Source of the DNA: Streptomyces sp. HNM0575
Lineage (GTDB): Bacteria; Actinomycetota; Actinomycetes; Streptomycetales; Streptomycetaceae
Direction of reading: 5' to 3'
Length of the DNA: 64,000 nt
Assembly (NCBI RefSeq): GCF_012726265.1
Contig: NZ_JAASAG010000019.1
Span: forward strand, 1 to 64,000
Part shown: in pieces, positions 27,200 to 34,589 of the stretch
Layout of the letters: each line of letters starts with the position of its first letter
How positions within the stretch are numbered: position 1 is the stretch's first letter
Notes under the pieces: model-generated
What the model was told of the DNA's origin: nothing
The model's database searches: none
Seen by the model: only the letters and a program-made list of their open reading frames with translations
Position numbers and translations under genes: made by a program

Positions 27200-27955
27200 T
27201 CACACACCGGCGTTCAGATGCTCTCTGAGCAGCCCGATCACATCGGAGGCTCTCGGCCCGAGGTAGAAGTGCCCGCCGGGGAAGACGCGCAGGTCGAAGT
27301 CGCCCTTGGTGTGGTGACGCCAGTCCTCGGCCTCGTCCAGGGACGTCTTCGGGTCGCTGTCGCCGGTGAGCACGGTGACGGGGGCCTCCACGGCGGCGCC
27401 CGGCTCGCAGCGGTAGGTCTCGATCGCGGTGTAGTCGCTGCGCAGGGCCGGGAGGATCAGCCGCTGGATCTCCTCGTCGCCGAGCAGTGAACTCTCCGTC
27501 CCGGCAAGGTTCTTGAGCTCCTCGAGGATGCCGTCGTCCTCCATGAGGTGCACTCTCTCGTCCCGGTACCGGGAGGGCGCGCGCCGTCCCGAGACGAACA
27601 GCCGGGACAGCTGACCGCCGTCAGCCTCGAAGCGGCGCGTGACCTCGAACGCGAGCGTCGCGCCCATGCTGTGCCCGAACAGCGCCGTCGGCCGGGCGCG
27701 CAGGTGCTCCCGCAGCGCGCCGTAGACGAGGTCCGCCATGGTGGCGAGGTCGCTGGGGCCGGTCTCGTCGCGGCGGTCCTGCCGTCCCGGGTACTGGACG
27801 GCCAGCACCTCGGCCACGGAGGAGAGTCGAGCCGACACGGGGTGGAAGAAGGACGCCGAGCCTCCGGCGTGCGGGAGGCACACGAGCTGACGCCGCGCGT
27901 CGGGTGCGGGGTGGTAGCGCCGGATCCACAGTCCCTCATCGCTGGAGACCGTCAT
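27200..27955 (-). CDS. Type II thioesterase (FscTE-like)
   Basis: A 251-residue alpha/beta-hydrolase of the GrsT/TEII family that removes aberrant acyl groups from PKS carrier domains. LVCLPHAGGSASFF opens the domain, Ser96 lies in FGHSMGATLAF, an Asp in LTGDSDPKTS, and His229 in PGGHFYLGP. It belongs to the house-keeping part of the cluster, upstream of LAL4-LAL3-LAL2 on the same strand. ATG at 27955 follows AAAGAGGTG. The 325-base divergent promoter upstream holds the best copy of the putative PAS-LuxR operator. Confidence 0.95.
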   Translation of the reverse strand: MTVSSDEGLWIRRYHPAPDARRQLVCLPHAGGSASFFHPVSARLSSVAEVLAVQYPGRQDRRDETGPSDLATMADLVYGALREHLRARPTALFGHSMGATLAFEVTRRFEADGGQLSRLFVSGRRAPSRYRDERVHLMEDDGILEELKNLAGTESSLLGDEEIQRLILPALRSDYTAIETYRCEPGAAVEAPVTVLTGDSDPKTSLDEAEDWRHHTKGDFDLRVFPGGHFYLGPRASDVIGLLREHLNAGV

Positions 27956-28052
27956 CGCCTTGCACCTCTTTCGGACGTTGCGGGGCCGGACCGATCTCCT
28001 GCCCCGACCGACGTGACCGACTCGTGTCGGCGCGATTTTCGCAGCAGGAAGA

Positions 28053-28068
28053 GTAGGGGATTCACTAG
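28053..28068. promoter_or_regulatory. Putative PAS-LuxR operator upstream of thioesterase
   Basis: GTAGGGGATTCACTAG matches 13 of 16 positions of the PimM box as I remember it, the best of three related sites. It is immediately followed by TCCCG, an extension also seen beside the reverse complement of the site at 5577-5592 (CTAGTCCCG in both). It lies about 98 bases upstream of the thioesterase ATG and 213 bases from the phosphoesterase ATG. Confidence 0.5.
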
Positions 28069-28100
28069 TCCCGTCTCCGGTCCCGTCTCCGGTCCCGTCC
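28069..28100 (+). repeat. Tandem repeat of TCCCGTCTCCGG
   Basis: About 2.7 tandem copies of the 12-base unit TCCCGTCTCCGG (28069-28080, 28081-28092, then 8 bases) directly abut the putative operator. The rest of the 325-base divergent region (27956-28280) shows no other recognised element. Confidence 0.85.
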
Positions 28101-28280
28101 TGGCCGCAGCCGCCGGCCGCGGCGCTCGCGGGCCCTGCCGGTGGGTGCGGCCGCGGACAGCACGGGGACCGCATGTGGGAGGTCGAGGGATTTCCCCTCC
28201 GGCGGGCGGTGTACTTTGCGGCCCGGTGTGTCCACCACCCGCACCGCCCGACTCCGAGCACGCAGGGGAAGACGATTTCC

Positions 28281-29144
28281 ATGAAGGGCAAGCTGTTCGC
28301 GATCAGTGATCTGCACGTCGCCTACGCGGAGAACCGGACGGTCACCGAGTCGCTGGTCCCCGAGACCGACGAGGACTGGCTGGTGCTGGCGGGCGACGTG
28401 GCGGAGCGCCGCGAGGACGTCGAATGGGCTCTGCGGCTGCTGAGCGAACGCTTCTCCAAGGTGATCTGGACGCCCGGCAACCACGAACTGTGGACGCACC
28501 CCCAGGACTCCTGCGACCTGCGCGGCGAGCACCGGTACCTGGACCTGGTGGAGCTGTGCCGCAGCCTGGGCGTCGCCACGCCCGAGGACCCGTACCCGGT
28601 GTGGCGGGGCGAAGGGGGGCCGGTGACCGTGGCGCCGCTCTTCCTGCTCTACGACTACTCGTTCCGCGTGCCCGGCGCCTCGACCAAGGAGGAATCCCTG
28701 CGGCGTGCCCACGACGCGGGGGTGGTGTGCACGGACGAGTACTTCCTCCACCCGGACCCCTATCCGGAGCGCGACGAGTGGTGCCGCGAGCGCGTACGGG
28801 AGACGGAGCGGCGGCTCGAGGCCCTGGCACCCTCGGAACGAACCGTTCTCGTCAACCACTACCCCCTGGTGCGGGCACCGACGAGAGTCCTGCGCTATCC
28901 GGACTTCGCGCAGTGGTGCGGGACCGAGCTCACGGCGGACTGGCACAAGCGGTTCAACGCCGTCACCGTCGTCTACGGCCACCTGCACATCCCCCGGGTC
29001 ACCTGGTACGACGGCGTGCGCTTCGAGGAGGTGTCCGTCGGCTACCCGCGGGAGTGGCAGCGGCGGGCGCCCCGTGGAAGGCTGCGCCAGATCCTGCCGC
29101 TGCCGGTCTCCTCCGCCGCGTCCGCCGGGGGTGAGAAGCGGTGA
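28281..29144 (+). CDS. Metallophosphoesterase, PPTase-linked
   Basis: A 287-residue calcineurin-like phosphoesterase. All metal-ligand blocks are present: SDLH near residue 9, AGDVAER near 36, PGNHELW near 70, LVNHYP near 193 and YGHLHIP near 233. Its stop overlaps the start of the phosphopantetheinyl transferase gene (GTGA), so the two are translationally coupled. In streptomycetes this pair recurs together. A role in removing or recycling phosphopantetheine from carrier proteins is a speculation based on the pairing alone. ATG at 28281 has GGGGAAGA upstream. Confidence 0.9.
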   Translation: MKGKLFAISDLHVAYAENRTVTESLVPETDEDWLVLAGDVAERREDVEWALRLLSERFSKVIWTPGNHELWTHPQDSCDLRGEHRYLDLVELCRSLGVATPEDPYPVWRGEGGPVTVAPLFLLYDYSFRVPGASTKEESLRRAHDAGVVCTDEYFLHPDPYPERDEWCRERVRETERRLEALAPSERTVLVNHYPLVRAPTRVLRYPDFAQWCGTELTADWHKRFNAVTVVYGHLHIPRVTWYDGVRFEEVSVGYPREWQRRAPRGRLRQILPLPVSSAASAGGEKR

Positions 29145-29878
29145 TCGAGCGGCTGCTGCCCCAGCGGGTGTGTGCCGAGGAGTCCTTCGGGGAGGACGGC
29201 GCCGACGCCGCGGCCGCCGCCCTCTTCCCCGAGGAGGCCGAGGCCGTGGCGCGCGCGGTGCCCAAGCGGCGCCGGGAGTTCGCCCGGGTCCGGGTCTGTG
29301 CGCGCACCGCACTAGGGCGGCTCGGCCTCCCGCCCGTACCGCTGGTGCCCGGCCACCGGGGCGCGCCGCGGTGGCCGGAGGGAGTCGTCGGCAGCATGAC
29401 GCACTGCGCGGGATATGTCGCGGCGGCCGTCGCGCCGTCCACGGAGACGGCCGGTCTCGGCATCGACGCCGAACCCGACGAGCCGCTGCCTGCCGGGGTC
29501 CTGGAGGCCGTGTCCCTGCCCGAGGAGCGCGAGCTGCTGCGGTCGCTGTCGGCCTCGCATCCCGGAGTGCACTGGGACCGCCTGCTGTTCAGCGCCAAGG
29601 AGAGCGTCTTCAAGGCCTGGTATCCGCTGACCTCCCGTGAACTGGACTTCTCCGAGGCCGAGATCACGATCGCCGCGGAGGCACCGCGGGAGGGCACCTT
29701 CCACGCGCGGCTGCTCGTCGAGGGGACCGCGCCGGGCGGGCGGCGGCTGCGCTCCTTCGACGGGCGCTGGGCCGCGCGGTCGGCGCTCGTCGTCACGGCC
29801 GTCCACCTCGCAGCGGGCCCGGAGACCGGCGCGGGCGCCTCCGAAGTCCCGTACAGGCGCGCGGAACCGGCGGGCTGA
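29141..29878 (+). CDS. 4'-phosphopantetheinyl transferase (Sfp/EntD-type)
   Basis: A 245-residue PPTase that converts apo-ACP to holo-ACP by transferring phosphopantetheine from coenzyme A. Motifs: SMTHCAGYVAAAV (residues about 86-98), GIDAEPDEP with magnesium-binding Asp109 and Glu111, and LLFSAKESVFKAWYP with Lys153-Glu154. The sequence is closer to the EntD/PptT layout than to the small AcpS type. GTG at 29141 overlaps the metallophosphoesterase stop. It would activate the ACP domains of the PKS encoded at the left edge and perhaps other synthases in the cell. Confidence 0.94.
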   Translation: MIERLLPQRVCAEESFGEDGADAAAAALFPEEAEAVARAVPKRRREFARVRVCARTALGRLGLPPVPLVPGHRGAPRWPEGVVGSMTHCAGYVAAAVAPSTETAGLGIDAEPDEPLPAGVLEAVSLPEERELLRSLSASHPGVHWDRLLFSAKESVFKAWYPLTSRELDFSEAEITIAAEAPREGTFHARLLVEGTAPGGRRLRSFDGRWAARSALVVTAVHLAAGPETGAGASEVPYRRAEPAG

Positions 29879-30385
29879 GCCGGGGGCACGGGTGCGCCGG
29901 GCCCGCCCGCTGCCCGCCCATGTGGGAAACGTGCCCGCCGGGCCGGCCGCCACCCACCGCGAATTCACCTCGCACTCGGGAGAATTATCCCGGCCAGGGG
30001 CACCGAATTCCCTTTCGTACCCGGGCTCGCACGTCCGCGGGCTGCCCGGAATAGGAAGGAAATCCGCGTAGATTACCTGCCCGTTCCCCGGCGGCAGAGC
30101 CCGGAATTGTCCGCATCGTGAGCGCCGCCACCGGGAGCGTGCTGACCTGGGAGGCCTCCGGCAGGTGGCGGGGCAGGCGGCAAGAAAGCACAAACCGGCA
30201 CCGGGCACGCCGCTCTCAACGCAGGTAGGCCGCCCATTGATTGACAGGCCGGCAGCGGTGCCGTCTACTATCCGCACAGTCGGCCGCTCATTCCGGCCAC
30301 TGACGGACGACGACATTTCGGTACCGTCGTCACAACTTTTGGCGTTCTCAATAGGATTTCTTTTCCGTTCACTTGCGAGGTGTTG
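29879..30385 (+). promoter_or_regulatory. Intergenic region with strong sigma-70-like promoter for the IclR-type gene
   Basis: A 507-base gap without a convincing gene. Its right half is notably AT-rich for this genome (30220-30385). TTGACA (30241-30246) and TACTAT (30266-30271) form a near-consensus promoter with a 19-base spacer, about 115 bases upstream of the regulator ATG. The left half (29879-30200) shows no feature that I recognise. This gap probably marks the right boundary of the biosynthetic cluster. Confidence 0.5.
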
Positions 30386-31237
30386 ATGCAGCAGACACCA
30401 CAGCACGCAGTGGACTGGCGGTCGGCACCGCAGAGCGAGAGCGGCGGCGCCGCTCACCAGTCGGCGCTGGGTGACGGGATCCTCCTGCTCAACGCCTTCC
30501 AACTCGGCGAGGACTGGGTCCCGTTGCCGGAGATCTCCCGGCGCGCCGCGCTGCCCCAGCAGGTCGTGCGGCGCCTCGTCGGCGAGCTCGAGGAGTCGGG
30601 GCTGCTGGAGTCCGGGCCGCAGGGGATCCGGCTGGGCGAGCAGCTGTTCGTCCTCGGTCTGCGCGCGCCCGGGCCGCGGCACCTGCGCACCGTCTCAAGA
30701 CCCGTGCTGGACGGCATCCAGTCGGCCACCGGCGCCAGCGCCTATCTGTCGGTGCTGGACGGCGGCGAGGTCGTGCACCTGGACACCGTTCGCGGATCCA
30801 GCCCCGCGCCCAACACGACGACGGTCAACGAAAGTCGGGCCGTGTGCACGGCGGCGGTCACGAAGGTGCTCGTGTCAGGCACCCACTCCCCCGCCGCTCC
30901 CGCCGAGGACGCGCCTTTCGGGGAGCACGGGTTCGACGTGCCGGAGGCCACCGGGCACCCGCACCCGGGCGGGCAGGCGGACGGCCCCGCGGGGTCCGGC
31001 ACGGCGGGACAGGAGGGCGGCGCCGCGACGAGCGGAGTGGTCGTACTGAGAAGCCGGCAGATGCTCGGCGTCAGCGCGCCCGTCGTACACCCCCGCGGCC
31101 ACGCTCTCGCGGCGCTCACGGCCGTCGGCCCGGCGCACGGGATGCAGCAGCCGCTCGCGATCCGGCACGTGCAGGCCGGGGCGGCCACGATCGCCCGGCA
31201 GGCCGTGCAAGCGGAGAACGACCGCGGCTACCGCTGA
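30386..31237 (+). CDS. IclR-like winged-helix transcriptional regulator
   Basis: A 283-residue protein. Residues about 25-75 form a winged helix typical of IclR regulators (LPEISRRAALPQQVVRRLVG). They are followed by the start of an IclR effector domain (TGASAYLSVLDGGEVVHLDT), then a Pro/Gly/Ala-rich insert (about 165-215), and a shortened effector end (MLGVSAPVVHPRGHALAALT). The effector domain is degenerate compared with typical family members, so its ligand cannot be guessed. ATG at 30386 has GAGG upstream; an in-frame GTG at 30380 is the alternative. It converges on the sugar ABC operon. Confidence 0.75.
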   Translation: MQQTPQHAVDWRSAPQSESGGAAHQSALGDGILLLNAFQLGEDWVPLPEISRRAALPQQVVRRLVGELEESGLLESGPQGIRLGEQLFVLGLRAPGPRHLRTVSRPVLDGIQSATGASAYLSVLDGGEVVHLDTVRGSSPAPNTTTVNESRAVCTAAVTKVLVSGTHSPAAPAEDAPFGEHGFDVPEATGHPHPGGQADGPAGSGTAGQEGGAATSGVVVLRSRQMLGVSAPVVHPRGHALAALTAVGPAHGMQQPLAIRHVQAGAATIARQAVQAENDRGYR

Positions 31238-31345
31238 CCGCACGGCCTCCGCACGGGCCTCCATGCGGACTCGCGGCGGAGGCCGCTCCCACCCGGGGCG
31301 GGGGAGCCCGGCAGACCGGCCGACTGCCCAACCGCCCCATGCGGC

Positions 31346-32242
31346 CTACGACTTCACCGCACCCGTGGTGAGGGCTCCCACGATGTGCCGCTGAAGCGCG
31401 ACGAAGAGCACCACCACCGGTGCGACGGCCAGCACGCAGCCCGCAGCCAGGTACTGCGTCGTGATCTCCCCGCTCGTCGACTGGAGGTTGACGACGCCCA
31501 CGGAGACGGGCGCCAGGTCCGGCGAGTCCACCAGGATGAAGGGCAGTACGAACTGCGACCAGGTCGTCACGCCCGCCAGGATGGCGGCCGAGGCGATTCC
31601 GGGCTTCGCCGCGGGCAGCACCAGCAGTACGAGCGCGCGCAGCCGCGAGCACCCGTCGACGCGTCCCGCCTCGTCCAGTTCCACCGGCACGGTGTCGAGG
31701 TAGTCCCGCAGGAACCACGTCAGCAGCGGAGCGCTGATCGCGACGTAGGCCACCGCCAGCGCGGCGAGGCTGTTGATCAGGCCCAGGGCGACGAACACCC
31801 GGTAGACGGGCACGGCGATGATCAGCGGGGAGAGCAGCTGCGCGGCGAGCACCGCACGTGAGTAGGCACGGCGGGCACGGCCGCGGCGGCGGAAGCGGGA
31901 GAGGCCGTAGGCGGCGGGCACGCTCACCAGCAGCGCCCCGGTGACGCTGGCGGCCACCAGGAGCAGCGAGTTGAGCAGATAGCGGCCGATGGGAGTGGTC
32001 TCAAGGACGTGGCCGTAGTTGCCCCACTGCGGGCTGCGGGGCAGCAACGAGGGCGGTGAGCGCAGTATTTCGGGGCCGGTCTTCAGCGACAGCGACGCCA
32101 CCCACAACAGCGGGAAGGCGAAGAGCGCCGCCAGCACGAGCATCGCCGCGTAGTAGGCGGCATCGGTCCGCCGCCGGCGGCCGGCGCCGCCGCGGCCCGC
32201 ACGTCCCGTGCCGGTCTGAACGCTCTGAACGCTCCGGCTCAT
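31346..32242 (-). CDS. Carbohydrate ABC transporter permease, MalG-like
   Basis: A 298-residue inner-membrane permease with about six transmembrane segments, the first at residues 30-50. The cytoplasmic EAA loop, contact point for the ATPase, reads ELDEAGRVDGCSRLRALVL. It overlaps the upstream permease by 4 bases (ATGA) and is last in the operon. No ATP-binding subunit is encoded here, so a shared ATPase such as MsiK, as is usual in Streptomyces, is expected. The basic, Gly-rich N-terminus is cytoplasmic. Confidence 0.93.
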   Translation of the reverse strand: MSRSVQSVQTGTGRAGRGGAGRRRRTDAAYYAAMLVLAALFAFPLLWVASLSLKTGPEILRSPPSLLPRSPQWGNYGHVLETTPIGRYLLNSLLLVAASVTGALLVSVPAAYGLSRFRRRGRARRAYSRAVLAAQLLSPLIIAVPVYRVFVALGLINSLAALAVAYVAISAPLLTWFLRDYLDTVPVELDEAGRVDGCSRLRALVLLVLPAAKPGIASAAILAGVTTWSQFVLPFILVDSPDLAPVSVGVVNLQSTSGEITTQYLAAGCVLAVAPVVVLFVALQRHIVGALTTGAVKS

Positions 32243-33189
32243 GTCTGCTTCTCCTCACGTTCGTTCAGCCGCACGTACAGCGCGATGACGAGGATGTTGA
32301 CCGCCATGAGGACGACGGCCATGGCCGCGCCGCGGCCCAGGTTGAGCTGGCGGAAGATCTGGTCGTAGACGTCGAGCGCGAGGACCTGGGTGGCGGTGCC
32401 GGGCCCGCCGCCGGTCAGGGAGAGCACCATGTCGAAGCTGTTGAAGGTCTCCACCGTCGCGAGCACCAGGTTCGTGGTGAGGATGGGCAGCATCATCGGC
32501 AGCGTCACGCGGAAGAGCGTCTGCACCGCCGAGGCGCCGTCGATGCGGGCGGCCTCGTACACGTGCTCCGGCACGGTCTTGATCCCCGCGTAGCAGAGGA
32601 TCATCGAAAGGGCCGTGCCCCGCCAGACGTTGGCGACGATGACGGAGACGAGGGCGTTGTCCGGGTCGGAGAGGAACGGGATGTTCCCCGAGAAGCCCAG
32701 CAGGGACAGGCCGTGGTTGAGCACCCCCGCCCCTGTCTCCTGGTAGAGCAGGCTCCAGATCACGCCGATGATCACGCCGGGGATCGCCCACGCCGTCAGC
32801 ACGATCGCGCGCGTGGCGACCACGCCCCGCAGGCCCCGCCGTTCCGCGGCGTGGATGAGCAGGGCCGCCGCGAGTCCGAGCAGCAGCTGGAAGACGACGC
32901 TGACGAGGACGAAGAGGAACGTCACTTGAAGCGTGTGCCGGAAGTCCGTGCCGGCCAGCAGCGAGGTGTAGGTCTGTGCCGTGACGCTGTACGGCTCCCC
33001 GCTCACCAGGCTGGCGTCGGTGAAGCTGAGCCGCACGATCTCGACGACGGGGTAGACGAGCACCAGCAGCAGCACGCTGCCCAGCGGCAGCAGCCACGGC
33101 CAGGCCGATGCGCCCGGGGGCGCCGCCGGCCGCGCCGCCCGCGGGCGCGGAGGACGGGTGCGGGATGCGGGGTTCGCGGTGGTTGCCAT
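32239..33189 (-). CDS. Carbohydrate ABC transporter permease, MalF-like
   Basis: A 316-residue permease with a Pro/Arg-rich cytoplasmic N-terminus, a first membrane segment near residue 35 (WLLPLGSVLLLVLVYPVVEI) and an EAA loop (HVYEAARIDGASAVQTLFRV). ATG at 33189 is preferred because AGGGAGG lies 8 bases upstream; ATG 33216 would overlap the solute-binding protein stop by 4 bases. It forms the heterodimeric channel with the MalG-like protein. The substrate is unknown, but the upstream alpha-mannosidase suggests mannosides. Confidence 0.93.
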   Translation of the reverse strand: MATTANPASRTRPPRPRAARPAAPPGASAWPWLLPLGSVLLLVLVYPVVEIVRLSFTDASLVSGEPYSVTAQTYTSLLAGTDFRHTLQVTFLFVLVSVVFQLLLGLAAALLIHAAERRGLRGVVATRAIVLTAWAIPGVIIGVIWSLLYQETGAGVLNHGLSLLGFSGNIPFLSDPDNALVSVIVANVWRGTALSMILCYAGIKTVPEHVYEAARIDGASAVQTLFRVTLPMMLPILTTNLVLATVETFNSFDMVLSLTGGGPGTATQVLALDVYDQIFRQLNLGRGAAMAVVLMAVNILVIALYVRLNEREEKQT

Positions 33190-33212
33190 CGCTTCTTCCT
33201 CCCTTGCTCGGC

Positions 33213-34586
33213 TCATCCCACGAGCCGGTCGAGGGCCTGGTCGAGAGCCTCTGTGGCACCGGTCGTGCCGGAAGCGACGCTGGACAGGGCGATCTGAAGG
33301 GTGTGGGAGACGTCCTGGTACTTACGGTCGGAGGGGCGTGCCCGGCCGTAGCGTGCGATGTGCTCACGGAAGATCGGCGTGAACGGGTCCTGCTCATAGG
33401 CCTCGTGGCCGTAGATGCTCTGCCGCGGCGGCAGGTAGCCGCCGAGGGAGCACCACCGGGCCATGCCGCCGTCGCCGACGTAAGCGGAGTCCACCCAGTC
33501 GAGGCCGGCGGCGATCTTCTCCTCGTCGTCGGTGAACGCGGCCCACATCCAGCCGCCGGTGGCGCTGACGTGGTGGTCGCCGCCCAGAGTCGGCATGGGG
33601 GCCACGCCCCACCGGCGGAAGAAGCCCCCGCCGCCGCTCTCGCCGCCGTCCTTGATCAGTCCGTCGAGGACGGCGGCCTGCCAGCTTCCGCCGAGGAACA
33701 TCGCGGCGCGGCCCGCGGCGACGTCGGCGTTCTCGTCGTCCTCCAGGTCGAAGGCGGCCACGCGCCGCGGCGCGGCACCGCCTGCCGCGGCGCGTTCCAC
33801 GGCCTTGAGGCAGGAGAGCATGGCCGTGTAGTTCCGGCCGGAGCCGAAGGCGGGTTCGCCGTCTCCGTCGAAGAGTTCGGCTCCCTGGCTCCAGTAGGCG
33901 GGCCACAGGGTGGTGGTGACGGCGCCTTCGCTGCGTCCGGCGGGGAAGAGCAGCGAGTGGCCGCGCCGGGCGAGCGGCCCGGCCATGGCGATCATCTCGT
34001 CCCAGTCGCTGGGCGGGGTACGCACGAGGTCGCGGCGGTAGTACAGCACCCGCAGGTCGGAGGTGAACTGCAAGCCCCGCACGTCCGAGGCCCTGGGCTC
34101 CATCTCACGGCGCATCGTGGGGAACCAGTCCGACAGGTCGAGCCCCAGCCGCTCCAGGTGGTGCCGGATCGGCTGCGCGTACGGGGCGATGCGGCCGAAG
34201 ATGTAGGAGTCGACCTGGGCGATGTCCGGTGCCCGGCCCTGTGACGCCTGGAGCAGCAGCTTCGCCATGGCCGCCGAGCTGTCGTTGCTGGTCACCAGCG
34301 GCTCGATGCCGTACCGGTGGCTGTCGCGGTATGCGGCGAGCTTCCGCTTGAGGTAGCCGGCCCTCTTGGGATCGGGTGCCTGGAGCGAGTACGGCGGTAT
34401 GGCCTGCCAGCCGGTCGTCCGCGGACCGCTTCCGGCCCGCGCGCAGCCCGGGGCGAAGGCGAGCGCGGCGGCCGCACCGCCGCCGCGCAGCAGTTGCCGC
34501 CGGGTGGGCTGCCGCGAGGTGGGCTGCCGCGGGGTGGGCCTCGGCCCGCCGCCCGTGCCGCGAGCGCCGTGCGGTGGATGTCGCAT
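33213..34586 (-). CDS. ABC transporter solute-binding lipoprotein (sugar)
   Basis: A 457-residue family 1 extracellular solute-binding protein. The N-terminus is a twin-arginine lipoprotein signal: Arg29-Arg30 in TRRQLLRG, a hydrophobic stretch, and a lipobox-like FAPGC with Cys48 as the acylated residue. The mature part shows typical family stretches such as SQGRAPDIAQVDSYIFGRI and AAGRAAMFLGGSW. It lies between the alpha-mannosidase and permease genes with gaps of a few bases, so it belongs to the same operon. The ligand is inferred to be a mannose-containing oligosaccharide. Confidence 0.92.
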   Translation of the reverse strand: MRHPPHGARGTGGGPRPTPRQPTSRQPTRRQLLRGGGAAAALAFAPGCARAGSGPRTTGWQAIPPYSLQAPDPKRAGYLKRKLAAYRDSHRYGIEPLVTSNDSSAAMAKLLLQASQGRAPDIAQVDSYIFGRIAPYAQPIRHHLERLGLDLSDWFPTMRREMEPRASDVRGLQFTSDLRVLYYRRDLVRTPPSDWDEMIAMAGPLARRGHSLLFPAGRSEGAVTTTLWPAYWSQGAELFDGDGEPAFGSGRNYTAMLSCLKAVERAAAGGAAPRRVAAFDLEDDENADVAAGRAAMFLGGSWQAAVLDGLIKDGGESGGGGFFRRWGVAPMPTLGGDHHVSATGGWMWAAFTDDEEKIAAGLDWVDSAYVGDGGMARWCSLGGYLPPRQSIYGHEAYEQDPFTPIFREHIARYGRARPSDRKYQDVSHTLQIALSSVASGTTGATEALDQALDRLVG

Positions 34587-34589
34587 ACG

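Noticed and set aside
28069..28100. Short tandem repeat considered as a CRISPR array
   Set aside because: Units are 12 bases without spacers and no cas genes are present.
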